NCBI RefSeq assembly: GCF_019884785.1
Contig: NZ_CP082326.1
Span: 3,837,355-3,901,354 of the forward strand
Direction: 5' to 3'
Length of the DNA: 64,000 nt
Origin: Crassaminicella profunda
GTDB lineage: Bacteria > Bacillota > Clostridia > Peptostreptococcales > Thermotaleaceae
In this document: in pieces, positions 39,788-48,313 of the stretch
Position numbering within the stretch: the first letter of the stretch is position 1
Layout of the letters: the number at the start of each line of letters is the position of its first letter
Notes under the pieces: model-generated
The model's input: only the letters and a program-made list of their open reading frames with translations
Database searches by the model: none
Told to the model about the DNA's origin: nothing
Made by a program: the position numbers and the translations under genes

Positions 39788-39806
39788 TATAGTGATAATC
39801 ATTATA
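39788..39806. promoter_or_regulatory. Fur-like box upstream of the ferredoxin gene
   Basis: TATAGTGATAATCATTATA matches 16 of 19 positions of the Fur consensus GATAATGATAATCATTATC. It lies about 130 bases upstream of the ferredoxin start and about 70 upstream of the TATAAT box, so control of ferredoxin is possible but not certain. Confidence 0.5.
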
Positions 39807-39933
39807 TATCTGTACTTTTAGACAATTATTTTTATTTTTTTGTTGTTCCTATTCTTGTATTTTGTTACGATATAATCAAGTTAAAGATAACGTAAATACT
39901 TAATGAAAATAAATTTTATAGGAGGATTTTATT

Positions 39934-40104
39934 ATGGCTTATGTAATTAAAGATGCTTGTATTAGTTGTGGAGCTTGTGAACCAGAATGTCCAGTAAATG
40001 CAATCAGCGCTGGAGATGACAAATATGTAGTTGATGCAGGAGCATGTATTGACTGTGGTGCCTGTGCAAATATTTGTCCTGTAGATGCACCAGTTGCAGA
40101 ATAA
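39934..40104 (+). CDS. 2[4Fe-4S] ferredoxin (clostridial type)
   Basis: A 56-residue ferredoxin with two CxxCxxCxxxCP motifs: CISCGACEPECP near residues 9-20 and CIDCGACANICP near 38-49. The two halves are a clear internal duplication, and length and spacing are those of Clostridium ferredoxins. It carries low-potential electrons and is the natural partner of PFOR and the bifurcating hydrogenase encoded in this window. The ATG at 39934 has AGGAGG at the proper distance. It is monocistronic, with a terminator 20 bases downstream. Confidence 0.96.
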   Translation: MAYVIKDACISCGACEPECPVNAISAGDDKYVVDAGACIDCGACANICPVDAPVAE

Positions 40105-40126
40105 TTTAAATCAATACAAAAAAAAC

Positions 40127-40154
40127 AATGCCCTATTCTTTGGATGAGGGCATT
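40127..40154. terminator. bidirectional terminator between ferredoxin and the 1607-aa protein gene
   Basis: AATGCCCT pairs with AGGGCATT around a 12-base loop. Long T-runs follow on both strands, so it can end both convergent transcripts. Confidence 0.85.
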
Positions 40155-40233
40155 ATTTTTTTGTATTAATAAATATAAACAAAATCTAAATAAAAATTCA
40201 GTAAAAAATATTATTTTTATACTTGCATAACGA

Positions 40234-43200
40234 TTAATCCATCATAAGACTTTTCAAGCGTTTTAGATATTCTAAATCATTTTTCAAATAATGAGAAGGA
40301 CTCAAATTCATGTCATAATACACATCTTTTCCGTGATCTGGATATCTCGGTGAAATAAATACTTCTCCTAAATGTCTCAAGCTCAGACTTTTTTCATGCT
40401 TTTTCTGATAGGCTTCTTCTAGGGATACTACTATATCCATTGCATTCTCGAGACATACTTGAGATAGCTGATAAATAGTATTTTTTGATGCATTTCGAAT
40501 AAACGTAGGCACTGTATAAGGAAGTATCAAATTAACAGATGGTACTAAATTTGTTTTAAGATCCTCTCCCCTCCATAACGTATCTCCACCAATAAATGGA
40601 TATAAAGAACTTTCGTTAAACCAAACTCTTAGCTTTGGTATAAAATAAGCACAATCTACTTCTCTATGCTGCATATCCATCAGTTCTTTACCACGTCCTG
40701 AAAGAATCCCTACAATAATTTTCTTCACATGAATATTTTCTTCCTTAAAAATAGGATCAATCACTTTAATTCTATATCCTTTATTCAATAAGTCATCTAC
40801 TAAAATCACCGGTCTATTAAAAGAACGAATCATCTTCACTTGATCATCAAGATGTAGATAATAAGGATAGGCAGTAACATGGAATTTTTTCACATCTGGT
40901 TCAAAAACTTTCTCTGTATGCATAGATTTTGTTACTGTATTGGGAATAGTAGCACCCTTTAGTATTTCTCCAAAGGGAACACACATGCTATCTCCTAATT
41001 TTCTCGGGATCGTTGGAATAGTAGAAACACCATTTTCCTCACAAATTTTAGTGATTAAATTTTCATATACCATGTTCCAATCAAAGGATAAAACCAAATG
41101 CCCAGGATAAAGTTTTGTAATAGCTTCTTGAAGTTTTCTTCTAGAACTTCTTATAACCTTCCTTACATGTTTATTACTTCTAAATGGTTCTTTTATAATA
41201 GATTCTATATTTAAATACAAGGTACATGGCTGAGTCATATTTACTGCAAAAACAGAATTTCCTCTATGGGAAATATCCTCAAATCCTTGACATTTTAGTA
41301 CATCATGCATCGGTTTAGAAATAAATCCTTCTATCATATTCTTATAAACGGCATAAGTATAATCTTTAGGAAGGGCATAAGCAAAAGTTTCTGTTAGCAT
41401 CATTTGTTCCATATTTTTGAATTCTGTTCTAGCATTCACGAAAATACCATCTATTACCAATATCCTTCCAACAGCATGCCTTCTTACATACTCTGAAATA
41501 CTTTCATCTTGAAACTCCTTAAAAATCATACTTGAACGAAGCCAATGAAAAGTTGCAAATCCAAGGATTTCTCCATTCCTTTCAACAGAACGTAAAAGCA
41601 GTATTCTTGGATTTAATTTTTCTGAAAAACTTTTTAGTTTCTCATATGCTTTATCAAATTTCATAAAGGATAAATTAGCTAGTTCTCTCAAAAATGTATC
41701 TGTTAATTGATTATGTATTTCTACGGATACAGATTTTGTCTGTACCAATGTTTTATATCTAGGTTCTCTTCTATACAAACCTTTTTCATAAATAAAATTC
41801 TGTGCAATAGGGTCAATCAAACTTGAAATATCCCTATTTTGATCAATATAATTTCTAATCTGAGTAGAACTAATATCCTCATATTGTGGTGGTAAAGATA
41901 ATCTTACTACCTTATTATTTATTTTTTTTATAGCCTCATCTATTCTTATGTCCTCTTCTTTAAGAAAGGATGTGCTCTTTCTTTCAAAAATAACATGAGA
42001 AAAAGAAAGGATAGAATCTTCATCTGTTTTCTTTTTATAGGCAGAAGCATTTAAAACAACATCACTCCCCACAACAATATGTACATCTGAATAGGGAAAT
42101 GATTCTCTTAATCTTTTCAAATCATATGGATTAGATATATTTACAGGTATATCTTGTGGATATAAGTAAATCCCTAATTCATCTGCTATAGACATTTTTA
42201 TAATGTTTCTTCTCATAAAATGAGGCTGGGTTTTTTTAGACCAAGAAAATTCATCTACAGCCAAATATACCTCAAAACCATGAGAACGAATTTCTTTTGC
42301 AATTTCTTTATGACCTAAAGAAAATGGATCAAAGGTTCCTGGGAAAAAAGCAACTTTTTCTTGTACCTTAAGTTCTATTGCTCCCTTATAAAAGATATAG
42401 TCAGATATGAATCGATAAATATAATTCAATCCTCCAGCATGGGTAAAAAAGGTTAAATTATTATCTTCCTTTTCATCTCCTATTAATGTAAGTAATTTTT
42501 TTGCACTCAATAAAAATATATGATTTTTTTGCTCTAATGTAAGAATTTTTGAGCCAAAAACATCCTTCCCAATCACTCTAAAAGCTGTTTGTTTTACTTG
42601 ATTATTGTAATGAACCAATCCATTTTGCAATATTCCAAGCATTTTTACAAACCGTACATGATATTTTTCTTCTTTCTCTTGAAATAAATCTTTATACTTA
42701 TGATAATTTTGGGTAGCCACACCTATGGTCTTAAGGAGGAGCGTATTAGTTTGTGGGTTCACCTGTTTGATTTTTTCAACCAAATCCTTCATCAACTCAT
42801 CAAGCTCTATAGGCTTTAGATAAAGAATCAGCTTTCCAAGATAATCTGGTATATACTTTGCAAATTGGTATCCTTCTACTTCTAGCCCACGAAGAAGTTC
42901 AATCACTACATCATTTCTCTGCTCAAAGGGTATATGAGGAACAATGGTAAGTAGTGCCTTCCCAGCATGATTTCTTACAGTTTCACTGGCACTAACCTTT
43001 AAAATGTTGCAATAATGAAGAGCAGTATAAAGTCCTGTTTGCTCTAAATGGTTCATTGTATATTGAAGCAAAAAATCTATCTGTACTTTTTTCACTACAG
43101 ATCTAGTAGAGGTTTTTAAATTGCTTAGGAACATATCTGATATTTTTTGCTTATCTTCTTTATATTTTTCAATAAACTTTTCATCTAGATCAATATATTT

Positions 43201-45057
43201 TGACATTTTAAATAACAAATAATTCTCTGCAAAGGATTGATTATTTTGTATGTTTTTCGTCAATATGTTTTTAAAAACATAAACGATTTTTGAATCATGT
43301 TGAAATTTCTTTAATATATAATAAATTGTCTCAAAGGCATACAACCTTAAGTCAGAATTACTGCATAAAAGCATCTTCTGAATAAACTCGATTAATTGAT
43401 TTACTGTATCCTCGTAAGAACTGTTAAAAGGAAAATATCTAGCCGTTTCTAATAAATGTATATTTATTTCTTTATCTTCATAATATTTTTCATAATATTT
43501 TAGTAGCACTGACATATAATCATCTGCTTGATTTTTAGAACAATGGTAAAATAGAGACTTAATCATATTTGAAATACTATGTCCTAAATAAATGCGATGA
43601 ACAGGTATCGTTTGAGGATCTGGATCAATTAATAGCTGCAAATATTTATCAAGTAAAATATTGCTACTCACCTCAAAGGTCTTTAAATCAGCATTTTCAG
43701 GAACCTCTTTTCTATAGGACTCATCAAAATTTGCAATTAAAAGACCCATAATTTCTGCACACTGCTTTCTTATATCCTCTTGTGCATGCATCAAATATTC
43801 ATATACAAAATTTAAGGTAATCATTTTTTGTTTCTGAGTCATATAAGTAGAATATTCTTCAAATACATAAAGGTACCCTCGTAAGTTATTTGCATCTTCT
43901 TCACTTCTAGCACTCTCTAAAATAGCATTTAAAGAAGACTCATCTCTTAATTTGTGCATTAACTTTATATTGTGTTGAATAGATAGATATTTAATATTTT
44001 CTATTACTTCTTTTCCTTGCATTAAAGCATACTGTATATTTTCCATATTTAATGGTATACAAATATTTTCATCTTCTATATCTGTATGAATTCCTAGATG
44101 AATCATATACTCCTCAAAGTCTTTTAACTTTCCATAAACTCGATGATATCTCTTTTCCTTTGCTTCATCTACATGATCTAATTTTTTTAGAATCACATCA
44201 AAAGATTCTTTTAAACTAAATATATGCATTTTACCATTTTTCTTTTTTACACGAAAATCACAATAAATTAATATCAGAGATTCTAATGATAAATTTTCAA
44301 GCTCTAAATCCCAAGTAGAATGATTCACAGCAATATTTCGAATGTATGTAATATGTTTTGTTTCAAACCATTGGTCTGTATAATAATAATGGAGATAGGG
44401 TGTTCTTTTTCTTTCATTTTCTCTACATCCAAACTTTCCTATATCATGACCTGCTGCCGACCCTGAAACTCTTCCTAAATCTACAGGAACTCCCATCTCT
44501 TTTAGCTGTCTTCCTATAAAAAGTGCTAGATTATGAACCCCACATATATGATCTAGTGTATTGTATCCAATGACTTCTTTATTTAATTTCATCATTTCAT
44601 AAATACAATCTTCTTCAAAAGCCCTCTTAAACTTTTTATATTCATGAATACTTTCTATTTCTTTTTCTTCTTTTTCCGTCAAAAACTCAATCGTATATAT
44701 AGGGTCAAGTATTTCTTTTTCAAACTCTAAAACAATAGATAATACCTTTAAATAAATTCTACAAGGCCTATCTAATCCAGTATTCAACTCAATATCAACG
44801 GCTTTTGGAAATGATTTATTAAGAACAAACTGATAAATATAATATAACCATTTTCTGGGTGCATTCTCTCTTGCCAAAGAATTCATTATATTTTCACATA
44901 AATTAAGTACTCTTCCACATGTAAAATCTTTCTTTTCTATCATTTCTTTGATTTTTCCATGTAAATTTTCACCCTGTATATATTCTTTCGAAAAACCAAA
45001 TTTTAATAATTCCTTTGAAATATTTTTGTATAATCTATCCACCAATAAATTCTCCAT
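40234..45057 (-). CDS. 1607-aa multidomain protein: HD + helical repeats + nucleotidyltransferase + GNAT-like + phosphoribosyltransferase
   Basis: Five regions can be read. An HD phosphohydrolase domain (about 150-330) has His175, HD at 204-205 and Asp267. Residues 350-890 are helical and HEAT-like. A NadD/CoaD-type nucleotidyltransferase (about 900-1090) has FFPGTFDPFSLGH near 903-915, with Ser replacing the first His/Thr of (H/T)xGH, and ISSTQIR near 1059. A GNAT-like region follows (about 1110-1260, ILGFATFHWL near 1160). A type I phosphoribosyltransferase-like domain (about 1330-1540) has PVILVDDLLNKGYR near 1412. No described protein with this full set comes to mind. Its start overlaps the end of the upstream kinase gene by 23 bases, so the two are coexpressed. 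Confidence 0.8.
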   Translation of the reverse strand: MENLLVDRLYKNISKELLKFGFSKEYIQGENLHGKIKEMIEKKDFTCGRVLNLCENIMNSLARENAPRKWLYYIYQFVLNKSFPKAVDIELNTGLDRPCRIYLKVLSIVLEFEKEILDPIYTIEFLTEKEEKEIESIHEYKKFKRAFEEDCIYEMMKLNKEVIGYNTLDHICGVHNLALFIGRQLKEMGVPVDLGRVSGSAAGHDIGKFGCRENERKRTPYLHYYYTDQWFETKHITYIRNIAVNHSTWDLELENLSLESLILIYCDFRVKKKNGKMHIFSLKESFDVILKKLDHVDEAKEKRYHRVYGKLKDFEEYMIHLGIHTDIEDENICIPLNMENIQYALMQGKEVIENIKYLSIQHNIKLMHKLRDESSLNAILESARSEEDANNLRGYLYVFEEYSTYMTQKQKMITLNFVYEYLMHAQEDIRKQCAEIMGLLIANFDESYRKEVPENADLKTFEVSSNILLDKYLQLLIDPDPQTIPVHRIYLGHSISNMIKSLFYHCSKNQADDYMSVLLKYYEKYYEDKEINIHLLETARYFPFNSSYEDTVNQLIEFIQKMLLCSNSDLRLYAFETIYYILKKFQHDSKIVYVFKNILTKNIQNNQSFAENYLLFKMSKYIDLDEKFIEKYKEDKQKISDMFLSNLKTSTRSVVKKVQIDFLLQYTMNHLEQTGLYTALHYCNILKVSASETVRNHAGKALLTIVPHIPFEQRNDVVIELLRGLEVEGYQFAKYIPDYLGKLILYLKPIELDELMKDLVEKIKQVNPQTNTLLLKTIGVATQNYHKYKDLFQEKEEKYHVRFVKMLGILQNGLVHYNNQVKQTAFRVIGKDVFGSKILTLEQKNHIFLLSAKKLLTLIGDEKEDNNLTFFTHAGGLNYIYRFISDYIFYKGAIELKVQEKVAFFPGTFDPFSLGHKEIAKEIRSHGFEVYLAVDEFSWSKKTQPHFMRRNIIKMSIADELGIYLYPQDIPVNISNPYDLKRLRESFPYSDVHIVVGSDVVLNASAYKKKTDEDSILSFSHVIFERKSTSFLKEEDIRIDEAIKKINNKVVRLSLPPQYEDISSTQIRNYIDQNRDISSLIDPIAQNFIYEKGLYRREPRYKTLVQTKSVSVEIHNQLTDTFLRELANLSFMKFDKAYEKLKSFSEKLNPRILLLRSVERNGEILGFATFHWLRSSMIFKEFQDESISEYVRRHAVGRILVIDGIFVNARTEFKNMEQMMLTETFAYALPKDYTYAVYKNMIEGFISKPMHDVLKCQGFEDISHRGNSVFAVNMTQPCTLYLNIESIIKEPFRSNKHVRKVIRSSRRKLQEAITKLYPGHLVLSFDWNMVYENLITKICEENGVSTIPTIPRKLGDSMCVPFGEILKGATIPNTVTKSMHTEKVFEPDVKKFHVTAYPYYLHLDDQVKMIRSFNRPVILVDDLLNKGYRIKVIDPIFKEENIHVKKIIVGILSGRGKELMDMQHREVDCAYFIPKLRVWFNESSLYPFIGGDTLWRGEDLKTNLVPSVNLILPYTVPTFIRNASKNTIYQLSQVCLENAMDIVVSLEEAYQKKHEKSLSLRHLGEVFISPRYPDHGKDVYYDMNLSPSHYLKNDLEYLKRLKSLMMD

Positions 45058-45994
45058 CTTTCCCCTCCTTCATCAGTCCTTTTAAAATCCTTAACCCATT
45101 CATATAATGATCTGGAGCTATATCATAAGTCCAACTACATATATAAAGTCCTATATACCCTAAATAAAATTTCATTTTTTTATAAAAACTTTCCTCAATT
45201 TTAGCTGTTTCTTGGTATCCTTCTAGAAAAGCTTCTTCATATCCACTCTTTTTTAAAGAAAGGATATAATATAAATAAACCATATCTAAATCCTTATCCC
45301 ATGGAAAGCTTTGTTCAAAATCAATAATCCCTGCAAGATTCCATCTATCTTGTACTTTTTTGATCATTACATTTCTCATATCATAATCATTATGACACAA
45401 TACAGCTGTTTTTACATCTTCTAGAATGTATATTTTTTCCTGTATGTATTTTACCCATTTTTCATGAAGCTTTCTATTGGGAAGATTTTTTTCAAATAAC
45501 GTTTTCACTACCGTATCATACTTATTTTGAAAAACTTTTCTATAGCATTTTCCATCTTCTAAAGGGTTTCCATCTTCATCCCAATTTCCAAAAAAATCAA
45601 AGGTTTTTAAATTATGAATTTTTCCTAATTCCTTTCCCATTTCTTTAAATATACTCCATTGATTTTGAGCACTGATTTTCTCTTGGATTTTTGAAAAAGT
45701 ATTCCCTTCAATAAATTCTGTAATCATCCATTCTTTTTCATGGCATATTCCATAATCTATAATCTTAGGTACTTTTATTTTACTTTCTTGCAAAAGCTTT
45801 AATGCTGCTACTTCTCTATTCCATCTGTTTTTCTTAAAATAAAGCTTAAAAATCACAGCATTTTTATTTTCGTCTGTCACAACATAAACCATATGTCTCT
45901 GTAAATGATGATTCCCTACAGGCTTTATCGAAACTTTTTTATGAAAAACATTGTGAATTATTTTTCTTGCTTCATATTCCATAGATCCATCCAA
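45035..45994 (-). CDS. aminoglycoside phosphotransferase (APH)-family small-molecule kinase
   Basis: A 319-residue protein kinase-like enzyme. The ATP lysine region lies near residues 40-52 (AVIFKLYFKKNRW), the catalytic loop is CHNDYDMRNVMI near 199-210 (HxDxxxxN), and the Mg-binding motif is IIDFEQSFPWDKDLDM near 221-236. Family members phosphorylate aminoglycosides, choline, thiamine, fructosamines and similar small molecules; nothing here points to a resistance role. It is translationally coupled to the 1607-residue protein gene through a 23-base overlap and probably acts in the same unknown pathway. The start at 45994 has GGGAG nine bases upstream. Confidence 0.82.
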   Translation of the reverse strand: MDGSMEYEARKIIHNVFHKKVSIKPVGNHHLQRHMVYVVTDENKNAVIFKLYFKKNRWNREVAALKLLQESKIKVPKIIDYGICHEKEWMITEFIEGNTFSKIQEKISAQNQWSIFKEMGKELGKIHNLKTFDFFGNWDEDGNPLEDGKCYRKVFQNKYDTVVKTLFEKNLPNRKLHEKWVKYIQEKIYILEDVKTAVLCHNDYDMRNVMIKKVQDRWNLAGIIDFEQSFPWDKDLDMVYLYYILSLKKSGYEEAFLEGYQETAKIEESFYKKMKFYLGYIGLYICSWTYDIAPDHYMNGLRILKGLMKEGKDGEFIGG

Positions 45995-46317
45995 TAATAA
46001 TCAACTCCCAATCCACCTTCTTAACTTAGTTATAAACCATCACTCCGTGTTATATTCAAACTTTTTTCTTGCAAAACTCCGAATTTTCTTTCTATCATTT
46101 TACCAGAATTCTCTCCATTTGCATAAGTATTTATGAATTTTTGTATACAATTACTTGCAAATCCATTGGTTAAAAATGCTCTAATTGATTCATATAACAA
46201 AGAAGTTTATGACTTCTTTCTCTAATCACTTACTATTCACTAAGTTTATAAAAAAAATAGTGAAGTAAATAAAAAAAACGTTACGCAAATTCAGTTTGCA
46301 TAACGGTTTTTTTAGTG
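45995..46317. other. intergenic region upstream of the APH/1607-aa operon
   Basis: The gap holds the panB terminator at 46273-46313 and a second small hairpin (AAAGAAG/CTTCTTT, about 46199-46221). The promoter of the kinase operon must lie here, but no convincing -35/-10 pair was identified. Confidence 0.5.
46273..46313 (-). terminator. intrinsic terminator of panG-panB
   Basis: CGTTACGCAAA pairs with TTTGCATAACG (one mismatch) around TTCAG, flanked by A- and T-runs, giving seven T residues on the minus strand. Confidence 0.85.
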
Positions 46318-47151
46318 CTAATATAACTTCTTAATCACTTCATCATCAATCTTAAAGGTATGTTCTTCTCTTGGAAATGCACCCGTATTGATTTCTTCTA
46401 TATAACTTTTCGTAGCCTCTACAATAGACTCATTTAAATTAGCATACTTTTTCACAAACTTCGGTGTAAAATCCGTATACATTCCTAATAGATCCTGTGT
46501 TACTAAAACTTGTCCGTCACAATATTTGCCTGCTCCAATACCAATGGTAGGAATTTCTAGTTTTTCAGAGATAAGCTTGGCTAATTTTTCTGGAACGCAT
46601 TCTAACACAATGGAAAACACACCTGCTTCTTGTAACAACAATGCATCTTCAAGGATTTTTTTTGCTGCCTCTTCACTCTTTCCTTGAACCTTAAATCCTC
46701 CAAACATATTGATAGATTGTGGTGTAAGTCCCAAATGCCCAATAACAGGAATCTGTGCTTTTACAATTCCTTTTACTTGATCAATTACATCCCTTCCACC
46801 TTCAAGCTTTACTACATGAGCTCCACCTTCTTGTATCAATCTGCCTGCGTTTCTTACACTTTCCTCTACACTAACATGATAAGATAAAAATGGCATATCC
46901 CCTACGACCATGGCACGTTTTACCCCTCTTGAAACAGCCTTGATATGATGAATCATATCATCCACTGTTACCTGTAAAGTATTTTCATATCCAAGCATAA
47001 CCATTCCCAAAGAATCCCCAACTAATAAACTATCTACTCCTGCTTCATCTAAAAGCTTTGCTGTAGAATAATCATATGCCGTAAGCATAGATATTTTTTC
47101 TCCATCTTTTTTTGCCTTTTGAAATGAACTTACTGTAAATTTTTTTGCCAT
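46318..47151 (-). CDS. panB: 3-methyl-2-oxobutanoate hydroxymethyltransferase (ketopantoate hydroxymethyltransferase)
   Basis: A 277-residue PanB of usual length. [19 protein letters not shown] near residues 22-40, [20 protein letters not shown] near 41-60, VKLEGG near 113-118, [13 protein letters not shown] near 133-145, and [20 protein letters not shown] near 200-219 are the substrate- and metal-binding motifs. It makes ketopantoate from ketoisovalerate and methylene-tetrahydrofolate. Its ATG immediately follows the panG-like stop codon with no gap, so the two are coupled. panC is not encoded in this window. A pan-type leader RNA upstream of panG probably controls the pair. Confidence 0.96.
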   Translation of the reverse strand: MAKKFTVSSFQKAKKDGEKISMLTAYDYSTAKLLDEAGVDSLLVGDSLGMVMLGYENTLQVTVDDMIHHIKAVSRGVKRAMVVGDMPFLSYHVSVEESVRNAGRLIQEGGAHVVKLEGGRDVIDQVKGIVKAQIPVIGHLGLTPQSINMFGGFKVQGKSEEAAKKILEDALLLQEAGVFSIVLECVPEKLAKLISEKLEIPTIGIGAGKYCDGQVLVTQDLLGMYTDFTPKFVKKYANLNESIVEATKSYIEEINTGAFPREEHTFKIDDEVIKKLY

Positions 47152-48039
47152 TTATTCCACCTCTTTTAAAATATTTTTTAGCTCTTCAAAGTCTTTATTT
47201 TCATCTTTCTTCTTTGCTAGTTCTAAAGTTTTTACTCCCATTATTTTATAAAAATCTAAAACTCCTATATTTTGCTTAACGGTCCCTAAATGCTCTAAAT
47301 TTTTCAATTCTTCTATGTGTTTTTTAACCGTTCCTACATCTCCCCGTACAATAGGTCCTGTCAAAGCATCTTTCGTTCCTAAACCATTAATATTTTTGAT
47401 TGTTCCCTCAATCAGAGGCAATAATGCCTTATAACCTTCTCTTTTATCAATCCCAATCGTATCAAATAAATACAATCCATAATCCATTAAGGTTACTAGA
47501 TAGTTTGATACAACACAAGCTGTCACGTGATAAATGCTCTTTTGCTCCGCCGTTAGCTTAAAATAAGGATTCCCAAGTTTTTTTAGCATATCCTCTAATA
47601 CATGAAGCTTTTCTTTATCCCCTTCAATACTAAAATAAGTACCTTTTAAATCATCTACAGCCTTTTCTATATCTGCAAATGCTTGCAAGGGATGCATTGA
47701 ATAAATAAAACACCCAGACTTCTTTGCCCTTTTTAAAATATTTGAAGAAGATGCTCCACTCATATGGACAAGAATTTTTCCTTCAGATAATACATTTCTT
47801 TCTACTAAATCATCACAAACTTTAGTAATAGCATCGTCACTTGTAGTAATAAATAAAATATCTGTACTCTTTACAAGGTCAGTCTCATCTAAAACCGCTT
47901 TGCTTCCTGTAAGCTTTGCAGATTTTTCAGCTGATGAAAAGGTTTTACTAAAATATCCATAAATTTCAAAACCCTGATTTTTTAAATATATTCCAAATGA
48001 TGTTCCTACCTTACCTGCTCCAATAAATCCTATCTTCAA
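47152..48039 (-). CDS. panG: Rossmann-like/DUF2520 protein, probable PanG-type ketopantoate reductase
   Basis: A 295-residue dehydrogenase-like protein. KIGFIGAGKVGTSFGIYL at the N-terminus is an NAD(P)-binding GxGxxG Rossmann motif; the C-terminal half (SIYHVTACVVSNYLVTLMDY onward) is the DUF2520 helical domain. Proteins of this architecture include PanG of Francisella, a ketopantoate reductase unrelated to PanE; its placement directly before panB supports that role here. TTG at 48039 is chosen because GGAGGG lies five bases upstream; longer forms would run through the attenuator hairpin at 48063-48114. No panE is visible in the window. Confidence 0.8.
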   Translation of the reverse strand: MKIGFIGAGKVGTSFGIYLKNQGFEIYGYFSKTFSSAEKSAKLTGSKAVLDETDLVKSTDILFITTSDDAITKVCDDLVERNVLSEGKILVHMSGASSSNILKRAKKSGCFIYSMHPLQAFADIEKAVDDLKGTYFSIEGDKEKLHVLEDMLKKLGNPYFKLTAEQKSIYHVTACVVSNYLVTLMDYGLYLFDTIGIDKREGYKALLPLIEGTIKNINGLGTKDALTGPIVRGDVGTVKKHIEELKNLEHLGTVKQNIGVLDFYKIMGVKTLELAKKKDENKDFEELKNILKEVE

Positions 48040-48062
48040 ATAATCCCTCCAATCAAAATTTC

Positions 48063-48114
48063 TCAAAATCAAAAAACCCTTTTTACATCCAATTGGACAC
48101 AAAAAGGGCTTCAA
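48063..48114 (-). terminator. leader terminator upstream of panG-panB
   Basis: On the minus strand AAGCCCTTTTTGTGTCCAA pairs with TTGGATGTAAAAAGGGTTTT (a few mismatches), followed by TTTTG, about 20 bases before the panG start. With the conserved element upstream it forms a typical attenuation platform. Confidence 0.8.
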
Positions 48115-48165
48115 TACAAAGTCACAACAAATACCTTGTGTAAAATTTTTCTACATCAAGATACT

Positions 48166-48278
48166 CTTCTAATAACCTCTTTCGTCCCTGTCCAATGGAT
48201 CAGTGCAAAATACGTTATTTCCCATATTCATTTTGAAATTTAAAAATAATAGTTTGACTCTTTCGATGTCAACTAAGG
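48166..48278 (-). promoter_or_regulatory. pan-type leader RNA element upstream of panG-panB (copy 2)
   Basis: It shares two blocks with the panD leader (28435-28548). Read as minus-strand RNA: GUUGACAUCGAAAGAGUCAAA (block one, 48273-48253) and CUGAUCCAUUGGACAG (block two, about 48203-48188) followed by GGACGAAAGAGG. UUGAC/GUCAA in block one and the bulged-A stem in block two are conserved in both copies, with compensating sequence differences outside the pairs. Confidence 0.6.
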
Positions 48279-48313
48279 TCATTGTAGCATATAATATTAT
48301 TTCGTTCAAATAG

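Larger units (their letters stand above)
39363..39933. other. 571-base intergenic region between helicase-nuclease and ferredoxin genes
   Basis: It holds the helicase gene terminator at 39420-39450, a Fur-like palindrome at 39788-39806 and a TATAAT box at 39871-39876 before the ferredoxin gene. The stretch 39451-39780 is slightly richer in G+C than its surroundings but has no coding frame, tRNA or repeat that I can recognise. Confidence 0.55.

Noticed and set aside
48040-48114. N-terminal extension of the DUF2520 protein (start at 48114)
   Set aside because: It would be encoded by the attenuator hairpin, and a TTG with a strong ribosome binding site at 48039 matches the Rossmann start.
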